Source: JBFLYH01 sp964630235
Lineage (GTDB): Bacteria; Oederibacteriota; JAAXVQ01; JAUVAV01
Assembly: GCA_964630235.1 (NCBI GenBank)
Contig: CAZVUO010000001.1
Coordinates: 62,001-126,000, forward strand
DNA length: 64,000 nucleotides
Reading direction: 5' to 3'
Under the pieces are notes generated by a model that worked only from the letters and a program-made list of their open reading frames with translations, did no database searches and was not told where the DNA came from. The position numbers were made by a program, and so were the translations under genes. Positions 1 through 8,198 of this stretch are shown one piece after another (the first letter of the stretch is position 1; the number at the start of each line of letters is the position of its first letter).

Positions 1-50
1 TGTTTCATGCCTTTTTTGTCGTCCGTGACCTTCTTGATCTCGACCGGCAT
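1..50 (-). CDS. 5' end of a truncated CDS (window edge)
   Basis: An ATG on the minus strand at 50 is preceded by a good Shine-Dalgarno sequence (GGAGG, 8 nt upstream). Sixteen codons can be read before the window ends, beginning MPVEIKKVTDDKKGMK. The Lys-rich start vaguely resembles N-termini of GNAT-type acetyltransferase-like proteins, but the fragment is too short to assign. It is transcribed away from the 150-5542 operon and has its own start. Confidence 0.5.
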   Translation of the reverse strand, partial: MPVEIKKVTDDKKGMK

Positions 51-127
51 TCGTGTTCCCTCCAAGGATTAAGATAAACCTGTTTATTCTATCGGTTTTG
101 AGTGGATTTGCAACGGAATAGAGGAAA

Positions 128-144
128 AAGAAGGGCTCCGGCCC
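128..144 (-). terminator. weak hairpin after the barrel gene
   Basis: GGGC-TCCG-GCCC at 133-144 lies just beyond the TGA of the 150-1385 gene. On the minus strand it is followed by TTCTTTTTCC. The stem is only 4 bp, so this is a modest intrinsic terminator candidate. Confidence 0.35.
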
Positions 145-149
145 GAGGA

Positions 150-1385
150 TCAGAAATAATATTTGACCGCTGTAAAGACGACGCTCGGATAAGCTCCGAA
201 CTCGGACCTCCACCCCGTGGTTGAAGGGCTTGCCCCCGCGCTCCAGAACCCGCCCACCTGCCCCTCGACCTCGTCAGCCAGGCTCACGGTGAGGCCTGGA
301 GCCGCCAGCAGCGAGCTGTCCGCCACGTTCCAAAGGACCTGCGCCGTGGCCGTCACCAATGGCGTGATCTGCACCGTGAGCCCGGGAGTCAGATAATGCC
401 GTCCCAGGAGATACACCGCGCCTTGGGTGAAAGCGTCGCGGGAGAACAGGCCCAGGTAGTCAGCAGGGTCTGTCAGGCCGGCGCTGTTGAAATGGTACTC
501 GATAAAGCCGTACCAGCCGTCCGCCAGATTGTAATCCGCGCCGATTGAGAACCGGAAATAATCCCCATCGAGCTGGCGGTCCGCGAACAGGCGGTCGAAA
601 ACATATGCCGTCTCTATCCAGAGGCTGGCGCCGCCCACGGCCCGGGCCAGGTCCAGGCCGAGCAGGCCGTGATCGCGGAACTTCATCCACAGCAGGGTGA
701 GGTCCGTTCCTTCCAGGTACACTTTGGGTTTCAGGAACCAGGCGCTCTGGTCATACCGGCCGTCGTGCCCCAGCACCCAGCCCGCGTCCATCTCCCCCAT
801 TTCCCCCAAGGGCGCGCGGAAACGGAGCGCATCCACGCCTGAGCGTTCTTCCTTGTCAAGGGTTTGGTAGGTGAAGGGCGCGAGCACATCCGTGGGATTG
901 ACCACCTTGGCTGAACCAAAGGCCACGGGCTGGCGGCCCACGATGAGGTCCCCAAAGCTGAACGACTTGGATACGAAGGCCCGGTCCAAATTCTGCGCCA
1001 GGGTGAAGCGGGCTTCCGGGTCCTGCTGATGGGGATAGAGGAGAGGGTCCAGGTCCGCGACCCGGTAAGCGGTGGCATCGGGCTGGGGCCAGGCCAGGAC
1101 CGCGGTCCCTGTCTCCTGGCTCAAGGTGGGCGTTAGTTCGTAGGCCGCGGCCACGGCCACTTCATCGGCAGGCTTCCACTCGCCTTTCAGGCGGAAAGGC
1201 ATGGTGGCCGTTCCCTGCGGCGGTTGGGACCCGTTCTCGCCGGCCGGCAGCAGCACGGTGAGATAGGTCTTATAGTAACCGCTCAGGTGCCAGGTCGCAT
1301 CCTCCGCGGCCCAAGCCGCGGCCCAAGCCCCGCCCACGGCCCCGAGCAGGCCGGCGGCCACACCCAGCGCCAGCCAGCGCTTCAT
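150..1385 (-). CDS. predicted outer-membrane beta-barrel (DUF1302/porin-like)
   Basis: A 411-residue protein with a typical signal peptide (residues 1 to about 27, ending AWAAAWAAE). It continues with many short amphipathic strands and ends in YYF, an aromatic C-terminus typical of outer-membrane barrels. The segment VGRQPVAFGSAKVVNPTD (about 150-167) resembles the G-R-Q...NPTD signature of DUF1302-type and porin-like proteins. Its ATG overlaps the stop of the ABC ATPase gene by 4 bp, so it is the last gene of a five-gene operon with two FtsX-type permeases and a LolA-like protein. It could be the outer-membrane end of that export pathway. Substrate unknown. Confidence 0.7.
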   Translation of the reverse strand: MKRWLALGVAAGLLGAVGGAWAAAWAAEDATWHLSGYYKTYLTVLLPAGENGSQPPQGTATMPFRLKGEWKPADEVAVAAAYELTPTLSQETGTAVLAWPQPDATAYRVADLDPLLYPHQQDPEARFTLAQNLDRAFVSKSFSFGDLIVGRQPVAFGSAKVVNPTDVLAPFTYQTLDKEERSGVDALRFRAPLGEMGEMDAGWVLGHDGRYDQSAWFLKPKVYLEGTDLTLLWMKFRDHGLLGLDLARAVGGASLWIETAYVFDRLFADRQLDGDYFRFSIGADYNLADGWYGFIEYHFNSAGLTDPADYLGLFSRDAFTQGAVYLLGRHYLTPGLTVQITPLVTATAQVLWNVADSSLLAAPGLTVSLADEVEGQVGGFWSAGASPSTTGWRSEFGAYPSVVFTAVKYYF

Positions 1386-2107
1386 TTCGCGGCTGGCCGG
1401 CGCCGCACGTCGTCTCGCTCGATCCGGCCGTCCTTGAGGGTGATCAGCCGCGTGGCGTGGTCCATAATGTGCTGGTCGTGGGTGGAAAAGATAAAGGTCA
1501 TGCCCCGCTTGCGGTTCAGCTCCGACATGATGTCGATCAGGCCCTCGCCGGTCTTGGAGTCAAGGTTGGCCGTGGGCTCGTCGGCCAGAATGATGTCCGG
1601 TCGCGAGACCATGGCCCGCGCCACGGCCACGCGCTGCTGCTGGCCGCCGGAGAGCTGGGCCGGCCGCCGGTCCTCGAAGCCCCGGAGGCCGACTTCGGCC
1701 AGGATCTCGGACACGCGGCGCGCCCGCTCCGGGGCCGGCACGCCCTGCAGGAGCATGATGTACTCAATGTTCTCGCGCGCGGACAGCACGGGGATGAGGT
1801 TGTAGGCCTGGAAGATGAACCCCACGTGGTCCCGCCGGAAATCCGAGAGCGCGGTCCCGCTCATCAGGCTGATATCCTGGCCTTTGAGAAAAACCCGGCC
1901 CGCAGTGGGTGCGTCCAGCCCGCTCACCAGGTTGAGAAATGAGGTCTTTCCCGAACCCGAAGGGCCGACCACGGCCGTGAATTCACCCTGCCGGATGGTC
2001 AGGGACAGGGCGTTGAGAGCCTTGACCTCGATCTCGCCGGTCCGGTAGATCTTGGTCAGTTTGTCCGTCCGGATGATCTCCGGCGGAAGGGTCTTGGTTT
2101 TAACCAT
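1382..2107 (-). CDS. ABC transporter ATP-binding protein, LolD/MacB type
   Basis: A 241-residue ATPase. Walker A is GPSGSGKTS (about 49-57), the signature is LSGGQQQRVAVARA (about 147-160), and Walker B is IILADEPTANLD (about 166-177), followed by an H-loop FSTHD. The IYRTGEIEVKAL start and the ADEPTANLD form are typical of the MacB/LolD subfamily, which pairs with FtsX-type permeases and works by mechanotransmission rather than ordinary import. The two permeases are the genes immediately upstream. The stop overlaps the start of the downstream barrel gene (ATGA). Confidence 0.92.
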   Translation of the reverse strand: MVKTKTLPPEIIRTDKLTKIYRTGEIEVKALNALSLTIRQGEFTAVVGPSGSGKTSFLNLVSGLDAPTAGRVFLKGQDISLMSGTALSDFRRDHVGFIFQAYNLIPVLSARENIEYIMLLQGVPAPERARRVSEILAEVGLRGFEDRRPAQLSGGQQQRVAVARAMVSRPDIILADEPTANLDSKTGEGLIDIMSELNRKRGMTFIFSTHDQHIMDHATRLITLKDGRIERDDVRRRPAAK

Positions 2108-2139
2108 ATGGCTCTCCTTCGTGTAACTGCGGTCCAGGT

Positions 2140-3366
2140 CTACAGGGACCGTTTCATCGCTTTGGCCGGCTGCAGGCGGGCCGCGTACCAGGCCGGGTAC
2201 AGCCCCACCAGCACGGTGAACACGAACAGCCAGACCGGATAGACGATATATTGATAAGCCCGCGGCACGGGATAGATGAGCTCCTTGATCGTGACCCCCG
2301 TGAATTCCAGCCCCCGGTAGTCAATGCCGATGACCTGGTACAGGGCGGTCAGGCCCCAGCCCAGCAGGATCCCGATGGCGATGCTCAGCGCGGCCAGGGC
2401 CGCGGCCTCCAGGAGGATCATGAGACCCACGCCCCAGGGCCGCGTGCCCACGGCCCGCAGCACCCCGAACTCGAACATGCGTTCGTACAGGGACATGAAC
2501 AGGGTGTTCATGATGCCGAAGGACACGATGCCGAACAGGATCAGGGCCATGAGCAGCATCGAGAACATGGAGATGTCCATGAGGGACTTAAGCTCCGGAA
2601 AGAGCTTCCCCCAGCCGAGCGCCTCATTGCCCCCTTGCGCGTAGCGCGTCCAAAAGGGGAGGGCGGGGTCCGAGGCGGTCCTCAGGTCCTTGAAGTTCAC
2701 CGCGATCTCGTGCGCGCGGCCTTCGAGCTTGAGCAGTTCCCGGGCCTTGGCCAGGGGGATGAAGGCCATGGCCCGGTCCATCTCCCGCACCTTGAACGCG
2801 AAGATGCCTCCCACCCGGAACATCTCCTGCGAGAGGTCGCCGGTGCCGGCCTGCGCCACCGTGAGCACCAGCCGGTCGCCCAGGCCCACGCCCAGGTTCT
2901 CCGCCAGCTTGCGGCCGATCAGGATTTGATTGTGCCCGTCGCTTTTCAGATAGCCGCCTTCCACCACCGACTCGGCCAGCCGGGACATCCCGCGTTCCTG
3001 CTCCGGGTCCACGCCGTAGAGGAGGACCGAGCCCACGTCCGCGGCCGAACTGAGCATGGCAAAACTCATCACCCGGACCGCAAAGGCCTTGACTTCGGAC
3101 TCCTGCCGCAGATCGGCCAGGACCTGGTCCAGGTCCTGGATCGTGCTTTCGACCTCATGGGTCTGCCGGAAACGGGCGCAATGGATCTGCGCTTCGCCGG
3201 GAAAGGTGGCCGTGGCCGTGCGCACCATGTTGTCCACCATGCCCAGCATCATGGCGTCGCCGTAGATCAGGGCAGCCAGGCCCACGCCGATGGCCAGGCC
3301 CGAGAGCACGGTGCGCCGGGTATTGCGGAACAGGTTGCGCCAGGCCAGTTTAAGCAACAACCACAT
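2140..3366 (-). CDS. FtsX/MacB-family ABC permease (second of pair)
   Basis: About 408 residues from the start chosen here (MWLLLKLAWRNLFRN at 3366). The longer open frame to 3444 runs through a 28-bp palindrome and has no fitting homologous start. Architecture: N-terminal TM helix (about 20-40), a large periplasmic MacB_PCD-like domain, then three C-terminal TM helices (LLMALILFGIVSFGIMNTL; ILLEAAALAALSIAIGIL; YIVYPVWLFVFTVLVGLYPAW), ending ARLQPAKAMKRSL. The RLxPxxAM ending is characteristic of LolC/LolE/MacB permeases. It pairs with the similar gene upstream and the ATPase downstream. Likely role: moving a lipid or lipoprotein out of the inner membrane. Confidence 0.88.
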   Translation of the reverse strand: MWLLLKLAWRNLFRNTRRTVLSGLAIGVGLAALIYGDAMMLGMVDNMVRTATATFPGEAQIHCARFRQTHEVESTIQDLDQVLADLRQESEVKAFAVRVMSFAMLSSAADVGSVLLYGVDPEQERGMSRLAESVVEGGYLKSDGHNQILIGRKLAENLGVGLGDRLVLTVAQAGTGDLSQEMFRVGGIFAFKVREMDRAMAFIPLAKARELLKLEGRAHEIAVNFKDLRTASDPALPFWTRYAQGGNEALGWGKLFPELKSLMDISMFSMLLMALILFGIVSFGIMNTLFMSLYERMFEFGVLRAVGTRPWGVGLMILLEAAALAALSIAIGILLGWGLTALYQVIGIDYRGLEFTGVTIKELIYPVPRAYQYIVYPVWLFVFTVLVGLYPAWYAARLQPAKAMKRSL

Positions 3367-3380
3367 CACAAACCCCCTAA

Positions 3381-3408
3381 GCGTCCGAGCCATGCATGGC
3401 TCGGACGC
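3381..3408. repeat. 28-bp perfect palindrome
   Basis: The arms GCGTCCGAGCCATG and its exact reverse complement form a perfect 28-bp palindrome. It sits 14 nt upstream of the start codon of the second permease, inside the operon mRNA. Confidence 0.9.
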
Positions 3409-3412
3409 TGGA

Positions 3413-3458
3413 GCATTTGAGATTCGAGAATAGAAAGTAGACACTCCTTCTCAAATGC
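3413..3458. repeat. 10-bp inverted repeat in the inter-permease leader
   Basis: GCATTTGAGA (3413-3422) pairs exactly with TCTCAAATGC (3449-3458). Together with the neighbouring palindrome it makes the 138-nt gap between the two permease genes highly structured. No T-run follows either stem. Confidence 0.7.
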
Positions 3459-3504
3459 GGTCTCCTTTCAACTTTCCACTTACACTCTTTTAAGGATCAA
3501 GCGC

Positions 3505-4719
3505 CTACGTTCTTATCGCGTCCACGGGCCTGAGCCGGATGACCCGCAAGGCCGGGATGGCGGCCACCAGCACCGCGGTGCCGAACGTCGTCATGCCGGC
3601 CAAAATAAAACCAAAGACCTTCAGGGAACCGTACAGGGTGTCAAGCACGACCCCGCCCATGTCCATTCCCCCGGGATACTGGATGCCGTACCGTGACAAA
3701 TACAAATTGACGATCCAGCCGACCACCGCCCCCGCGGCGCAGCTGAGCAGGGCGAGAAAGCCGGTCTCGAGCAGGATAAGCGCGAACATCCGTCCCGGCC
3801 GCGTGCCCAAAGCACGCATGACGCCGTATTCCCGCGTCCTTTCCAGGACCGACATGAGCACGGTGTTGAGCACGCCGATGGCCACGATGATCACGATGAT
3901 CAGCAGCATGATCCACATGCCTTCCCGGTCCGCGACCATGGCTTTATAGAACTCCTGCTCCACCACCTGCCAGGGGTCCACTTCCAGGCCAGGATCGTTC
4001 AGGGCCGCGGCGATCTCCCGGGCCGCCAGTCGGGCGCGCGAAAAGTCTTTCAGCACCACGGCCACTTCGTGCACCCGGCCCGGCAGCGTTAAAAACTCCT
4101 GGGCCGCGGCCAGAGGAACATAGCAGGCGGAATCGCCCGCGAGCATGCTCCCGCCCTTGAGGACCGCCACGATCCGGAACAGATCGTTGGCCACCGATCC
4201 ATCCGCGCCCTGGGCGATGAGCACCAGGTCATCCCCCACCTTGGCCTTGAGCAGGTCGGCCAGGCCAGGCCCGATCATGACCTCCTTGGCCGCTCCCGGG
4301 GACAGGAACCGGCCCTGCCCAAGGCGCTCGGCGATGCGGGTGGTCTTGGCTTCGCGGACCGGGTCCACGCCGATGACCTGCGCCACGGCGGTCTTCTTGC
4401 CGATGAAGGCCAGGGCTCCTGAGTAGACGCGCGGCGACCAGCCGCGCACGCCAGGCACCGCGGCCAGCCGGCGGCCTACCTCGTCAACATCATCGAACGT
4501 ATTGAACAGGGTCGGTTTTTCGAGATACCCGCGGCCGTGGATCTGTACGTGCCCGGTCGCCGACGAGGTGAACGCCTGGATCGCCGTATCGTACGTGCCG
4601 TCGGAAATTCCCACGGAGATCGAGAGCAACGCGAAGCCGCCGGCCATGGTCAAGCCGGTCAGGAGGGAGCGGCGGCGCTGCCGGAAAACATTGCGCCAGG
4701 CGAGCTTGAGCAAGAGCAT
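3505..4719 (-). CDS. FtsX/MacB-family ABC permease (first of pair)
   Basis: 404 residues from the start MLLLKLAWRNVFRQRRR at 4719. The open frame extends to 4899, but that part overlaps the LolA-like gene and is not conserved-looking. TM1 is about 20-42, followed by a periplasmic domain (about 45-270) and three C-terminal TM helices (MWIMLLIIVIIVAIGVLN; ILLETGFLALLSCAAGAVVG; FGFILAGMTTFGTAVLVAAI). It ends RVIRLRPVDAIRT, the canonical MacB/LolE tail. It is paralogous to the downstream permease, so the transporter is probably a LolCE-like heterodimer. It starts 64 bp after the LolA-like gene. Confidence 0.9.
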   Translation of the reverse strand: MLLLKLAWRNVFRQRRRSLLTGLTMAGGFALLSISVGISDGTYDTAIQAFTSSATGHVQIHGRGYLEKPTLFNTFDDVDEVGRRLAAVPGVRGWSPRVYSGALAFIGKKTAVAQVIGVDPVREAKTTRIAERLGQGRFLSPGAAKEVMIGPGLADLLKAKVGDDLVLIAQGADGSVANDLFRIVAVLKGGSMLAGDSACYVPLAAAQEFLTLPGRVHEVAVVLKDFSRARLAAREIAAALNDPGLEVDPWQVVEQEFYKAMVADREGMWIMLLIIVIIVAIGVLNTVLMSVLERTREYGVMRALGTRPGRMFALILLETGFLALLSCAAGAVVGWIVNLYLSRYGIQYPGGMDMGGVVLDTLYGSLKVFGFILAGMTTFGTAVLVAAIPALRVIRLRPVDAIRT

Positions 4720-4783
4720 TTTTCGGCCTCGCTGGTTTGTTCTGACCGTTCGGACAGGCCAGACGCGGCGGATAGGTCCTAGA

Positions 4784-5542
4784 TCATATTTTTTTCTGCA
4801 GGTTGCGCAGGGAGAACACCGATTCTGGCACGCCCTGGTCAAAGACACCCTGCTGGTATTCGATGACGGTCCGGTTGCCGGGCTTGTTGAGCGAAACAAG
4901 TTCCATGACCGTGGGGATCCGGCGGCCGCCGAGAACCTTCACCTGCTTGAAGTTCATCACCCGCATCCTGCGGCCCTGCTCGTCGAAGTATTCCTCCCGG
5001 ACCGGCAGGAGGTCCTTGTGGTCCACCACGGTGATGATCTTGCCCCACACCGATGCGGTCTGGGCCTTGGGGCGCAGCTCCAGGTAGTAATGGTCCGGGT
5101 CTTCGGCCGGCGCGGGGAGCAAGCGGGCGTCGTAGTCGTCCAGCAAAGTGGTCTCCTTGACCAGGTCATCGTTGGTGAAATCCGAGCCCATCCATGACCC
5201 CATCATCATGGAAGGCGGCACTTTCATGGTCTTGTCGATCTTGGGGAAATAGTTCCACATCTCATTCCCGACCCGGAGCGTGGCCACGCCCCGGTCCTTG
5301 GCCGGCGAAAGGATGCGGATAAAGGTCTTGTCCATGCCCCGGGACCAGGCTTCCATGACCAGGGTGCGCTGGTAGTTGGGATTGACCACCCTCATCTCCA
5401 TCTTCGCGTAACTGTCCTGCGAGCGGTACAGGCGGTCCAGGGCGGAGACGAGCGTCTTGACGTCTGGCGCCGCCTGCTCGGCGCTTAAGCCCGCAGGGCT
5501 CCAACACAGCAAGGCCGCCAGCGCCAGGGTCAGACAACGCAT
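4784..5542 (-). CDS. outer-membrane lipoprotein-sorting (LolA-like) protein
   Basis: 252 residues with an N-terminal signal peptide (about 1-21, ...LSAEQA). The mature part has the signature of the LolA-like outer-membrane lipoprotein-sorting family: MEMRVVNPNYQRTLVMEAWS, NEMWNYFPKIDKTMKVPPSM and SWMGSDFTNDDLVKE. Family members are periplasmic and bind lipid or lipoprotein acyl chains in a half-barrel. It heads an operon with two FtsX-type permeases, an ATPase and a barrel, consistent with a periplasmic shuttle. The start is supported by GGAGG 7 nt upstream of ATG. Confidence 0.88.
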   Translation of the reverse strand: MRCLTLALAALLCWSPAGLSAEQAAPDVKTLVSALDRLYRSQDSYAKMEMRVVNPNYQRTLVMEAWSRGMDKTFIRILSPAKDRGVATLRVGNEMWNYFPKIDKTMKVPPSMMMGSWMGSDFTNDDLVKETTLLDDYDARLLPAPAEDPDHYYLELRPKAQTASVWGKIITVVDHKDLLPVREEYFDEQGRRMRVMNFKQVKVLGGRRIPTVMELVSLNKPGNRTVIEYQQGVFDQGVPESVFSLRNLQKKI

Positions 5543-5569
5543 GCCCGCACCTCCAGGAGGAAATGTTTT

Positions 5570-5599
5570 ATTCTAAGACCAGCGCCATCCAAATGACAA
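5570..5599 (-). promoter_or_regulatory. sigma70-type promoter for the LolA-like operon
   Basis: On the minus strand TTGTCA (5599-5594) and TAGAAT (5575-5570) are separated by 18 nt, about 30 nt upstream of the ATG at 5542. Confidence 0.5.
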
Positions 5600-5662
5600 G
5601 CAAAACCGGGCGGGTCAAAATCCGCCGCCCGAAAGGCAGGGCCTGATTTTGGTACAAAGCGG

Positions 5663-5691
5663 TTGCAGTCCAGCAGGGATGGATTTACACT
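5663..5691 (+). promoter_or_regulatory. sigma70-type promoter for the 5754 gene
   Basis: TTGCAG (5663-5668), a 17-nt spacer and TACACT (5686-5691) lie about 60 nt upstream of the ATG at 5754. Confidence 0.5.
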
Positions 5692-5753
5692 AGGGCCGTT
5701 GGCGCCTGAGCTGTCGGGGGCCAGGCGACCTGATTTTCAAGGAGGCACTGGCC

Positions 5754-7016
5754 ATGAAAGCACACCCAACCCTTCTGGTTCTGGCGGCGCTGTTGTTCCT
5801 AGCGGAATCTCTTCCGGTTCAAGCCGCGATCCAAATCCCTAAAATCATGAACTATCAGGGCTACCTGACCGACAGCGGCGGCACGCCCATCAACGGCACG
5901 CGCAACCTGCGCTTCCGGCTCTATGACAGCGGCGGCACGGTCATGAATTGGGTGGAGACCCACAACAACGTGCCCATCGTGAACGGTATCTTCAACGTGG
6001 TGCTGGGCGCGTCCGCCAGTCCAGCGCCGGTCTTGGTCAACGAGACGTTCCGCGAGGGGTATTACCTGGAGTTGCAGGTCTACCACCCGCCCTCCGGGCC
6101 CTGGGAGGCCATGTCGCCCCGGCACCGCCTGACCAACGCGGCCTACGCCCTGGCCGCCCGCAAGGTGGTGAACCAGCAGGTCCTGGTCGTGGCGCTTGAC
6201 GGCGGGGACACCACCACGGCCAGCGGCGCGATTGACATGCTCATGGGCGCGGGCGCGTTTGCGGGCAAGGCCCTATCGCCCGCTCCGTCTATCAGCGCGC
6301 CCTGGGTGATCGAGGTGAAGGCCGGACGGTTTCAGGAACCCGGGACCCAATGGCCGTCGTACACCGGCGCGGTGAGCGTGCCCAACTGGGTGACCATCCG
6401 CGGCGAGGGCTGGAATGCGACGGAATTGTACACCCAAAGCTACACCATCAACCTGGCTACGGGTTCGGCCCTGGAGTCGCTCAGGATCAGCAGTGACGCC
6501 GATCCAGTGGTGAACGGCGCTGGCGTCAACAACGCCTATGTCCGGGAATGCATGATTGAAATGGCCTCCTGGAATGGGCCGGCCATTGACCTGACCGGCG
6601 CGAGCAGCGCTGACGTGGTGGACACCACCATTCTTTATACCTCCTTCATGAGCCAGGTCCGGGGCATCGTGCTGGCCGGGACGAACAATTGCCGGGTCGA
6701 GAATTGCGTGCTCGACTTGAGAAACACCAACAGTATGGGCGGCGCGGGCATTACGGACTTGGGCACGGTGGCGACCGACCTGTTCGTGCTGGAGAACACG
6801 GTGAGGTACCCGAGCTCGGGCGGCGCGGGATCCTCCATCGGCATCGGCGTAGCAGTCGGCAGCACGGGCCGCGTGAGCAACAACATCGTCTATAATGGCG
6901 TCACGACGTACGATTATTGGAATACCTCGACCGGTATCCCGATCGCGCCGGGCTACGGCGGCCCGAGAGGGATCGGCAACCAAAACAGCGGGGGCGCGCT
7001 GGTTCCGGCTTTTTAA
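5754..7016 (+). CDS. secreted protein with parallel-beta-helix-like C-terminal half
   Basis: 420 residues. Signal peptide about 1-24 (LPVQAAIQ). Residues 25-110 carry the pattern PKIMNYQGYLTDSGGTPING...LRFRLYDSGG...GIFNVVLG, a beta-sandwich module frequent at the N-terminus of large surface proteins in uncultured bacteria. The remainder (about 150-400) has short repetitive strands such as NCRVENCVLDLRN and SGRVSNNIVYNG, typical of right-handed beta-helix/pectate-lyase-like folds. No catalytic residues can be assigned. AAGGAGG precedes the ATG. It probably forms an operon with the next gene, 20 bp downstream. Confidence 0.75.
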   Translation: MKAHPTLLVLAALLFLAESLPVQAAIQIPKIMNYQGYLTDSGGTPINGTRNLRFRLYDSGGTVMNWVETHNNVPIVNGIFNVVLGASASPAPVLVNETFREGYYLELQVYHPPSGPWEAMSPRHRLTNAAYALAARKVVNQQVLVVALDGGDTTTASGAIDMLMGAGAFAGKALSPAPSISAPWVIEVKAGRFQEPGTQWPSYTGAVSVPNWVTIRGEGWNATELYTQSYTINLATGSALESLRISSDADPVVNGAGVNNAYVRECMIEMASWNGPAIDLTGASSADVVDTTILYTSFMSQVRGIVLAGTNNCRVENCVLDLRNTNSMGGAGITDLGTVATDLFVLENTVRYPSSGGAGSSIGIGVAVGSTGRVSNNIVYNGVTTYDYWNTSTGIPIAPGYGGPRGIGNQNSGGALVPAF

Positions 7017-7036
7017 TTTCATAAGCGCGAGGGTTA

Positions 7037-7975
7037 ATGAGACACACAACGTGGAAAATCCTGGCCATCGCCCTGGCCGCGGCCTGCTGGATGGAACCGC
7101 GGCCCGCAGCGGCGCACAGCAATTTCTCCTCGGCGAACTATATCGGCGTGGACGATGCGCAGGACGCGGGCGGCAGTTCGGCCGCTTCGACGAACTACGG
7201 CCAGCTCTCCGCCATCGGCCAGACCGCGGACAGTACCGTCACCTCCGCCCATTACGTCCATTACGCGGGCTTTCTGCACGCCGCCTTCTTGAATCCCACG
7301 CCTACCCCCAGCCCCACGGCTACCCCGGCCTACTCACCCACCGCCACAGCCACGCCCACCGCCAGCTTCACGCCCAGCGAGAGCCCGACCGCCACCATCA
7401 CGCCCTCCATCACCCCAACCGCCACCATGACCCCAACCTCCACGGACACCCCCGAGCACACGCCGACCGCCACGCCGAGCATCACGATCACCTTGACAGT
7501 CACCGCCACGGCCACGGCCTCGCCGACCTCAACGGCCACCGGAACGCTCACTCCCACGTTCACCCAAACCCCTTCGCGCACCATCACGCTTACCCCCACC
7601 ATTTCCCCCACTCCCAGCCACTCCCCGACAATCAGCCCCACCATGGCCATCACCCTGACCGCGACGCCCACCCTGACACGAACCGCCGTACCGCGGTCCG
7701 CCGGTCCGGATGTCGTCTGCTATCCCAATCCGGTCAGGTCCGCCAGCCAGGTCCATTTCCGCGTCCAGGTGGACAACGCCACCGCCCCCTGCCAGGTCGT
7801 GATCTCGCTCTATAACCTGGCCGGGGAAAAGGCCGCGGACCTGGCCGCGGCCTGTCAGGCGGGGACCAACATCCTGAACCTCGACACCGCGGGCTTGTCC
7901 GGCGGTTTATACTTCTACCGCGTCTGTGTCAAGGGGCAAGATCAGGGATTTGGGAAATTAGCTGTTTTGCCGTAA
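7037..7975 (+). CDS. secreted protein with Thr/Pro linker and FlgD/T9SS-like C-terminal domain
   Basis: 312 residues: signal peptide (1 to about 26), a short N-terminal region (SNFSSANYIGVDDAQDAGG...), a roughly 120-residue low-complexity linker of TPT/SPT repeats (about 90-215), and a C-terminal Ig-like domain with CYPNPVRSASQVHFRV and ISLYNLAGEKAADL, ending GLYFYRV...FGKLAVLP. This domain type (FlgD_ig / T9SS type A-like) acts as a sorting or anchoring signal in related proteins. The same linker-domain pair ends two other proteins in this window (14809-16491 and 28162-29154). The surface display role is inferred. Confidence 0.8.
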   Translation: MRHTTWKILAIALAAACWMEPRPAAAHSNFSSANYIGVDDAQDAGGSSAASTNYGQLSAIGQTADSTVTSAHYVHYAGFLHAAFLNPTPTPSPTATPAYSPTATATPTASFTPSESPTATITPSITPTATMTPTSTDTPEHTPTATPSITITLTVTATATASPTSTATGTLTPTFTQTPSRTITLTPTISPTPSHSPTISPTMAITLTATPTLTRTAVPRSAGPDVVCYPNPVRSASQVHFRVQVDNATAPCQVVISLYNLAGEKAADLAAACQAGTNILNLDTAGLSGGLYFYRVCVKGQDQGFGKLAVLP

Positions 7976-7996
7976 TCGGCAGGCGCAAGAAAAAAC

Positions 7997-8031
7997 AAAG
8001 GCCCCCGGGTTTTGGCCCGAGGGCCTTTCTT
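7997..8031. terminator. bidirectional intrinsic terminator
   Basis: AAAGGCCC...GGGCCTTT stem (7998-8027) with a GC-rich core, followed by TCTTTT on plus and preceded by an A-run that gives a T-run on minus. It lies between convergent genes (7975 and 8045), so it can serve both. Confidence 0.8.
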
Positions 8032-8044
8032 TTCGGGCTTGCGT

Positions 8045-8122
8045 TCAGCAGGCCCACAGGCAGCAGCAACAATCGCATCCTGCCTGCGCAGAAGTCTTTT
8101 TGGCTTTACGGTTGCGTTTCAT
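8045..8122 (-). CDS. 25-residue Cys-rich basic peptide
   Basis: ATG at 8122 has an excellent Shine-Dalgarno (AGGAGG, 8-nt spacing) and the frame ends in TGA at 8047-8045. The product begins MKRNRKAKK, a strongly basic head, and ends CDCCCCLWAC: six Cys in the last ten residues. A terminator (7997-8031) follows directly. It lies 76 bp downstream of the 8199-8807 gene, so it may be cotranscribed with it or have its own promoter. No family is recognised. A metal-binding, redox or modified-peptide role is conceivable, but nothing shows it. The RBS, stop and terminator arrangement supports a real gene. Confidence 0.6.
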   Translation of the reverse strand: MKRNRKAKKTSAQAGCDCCCCLWAC

Positions 8123-8198
8123 GGGAAGCACCTCCTGTCACGGTCCTTTGCGCGACCCTGCTCATTGGACCCCGGAAAAAGCTTCCCGCCTCGCGGGC

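Noticed and set aside
7330..7671. Antisense open frames in the Thr/Pro linker region
   Set aside because: The linker's low complexity keeps all frames open; the Val/Gly repeats encoded are not protein-like.
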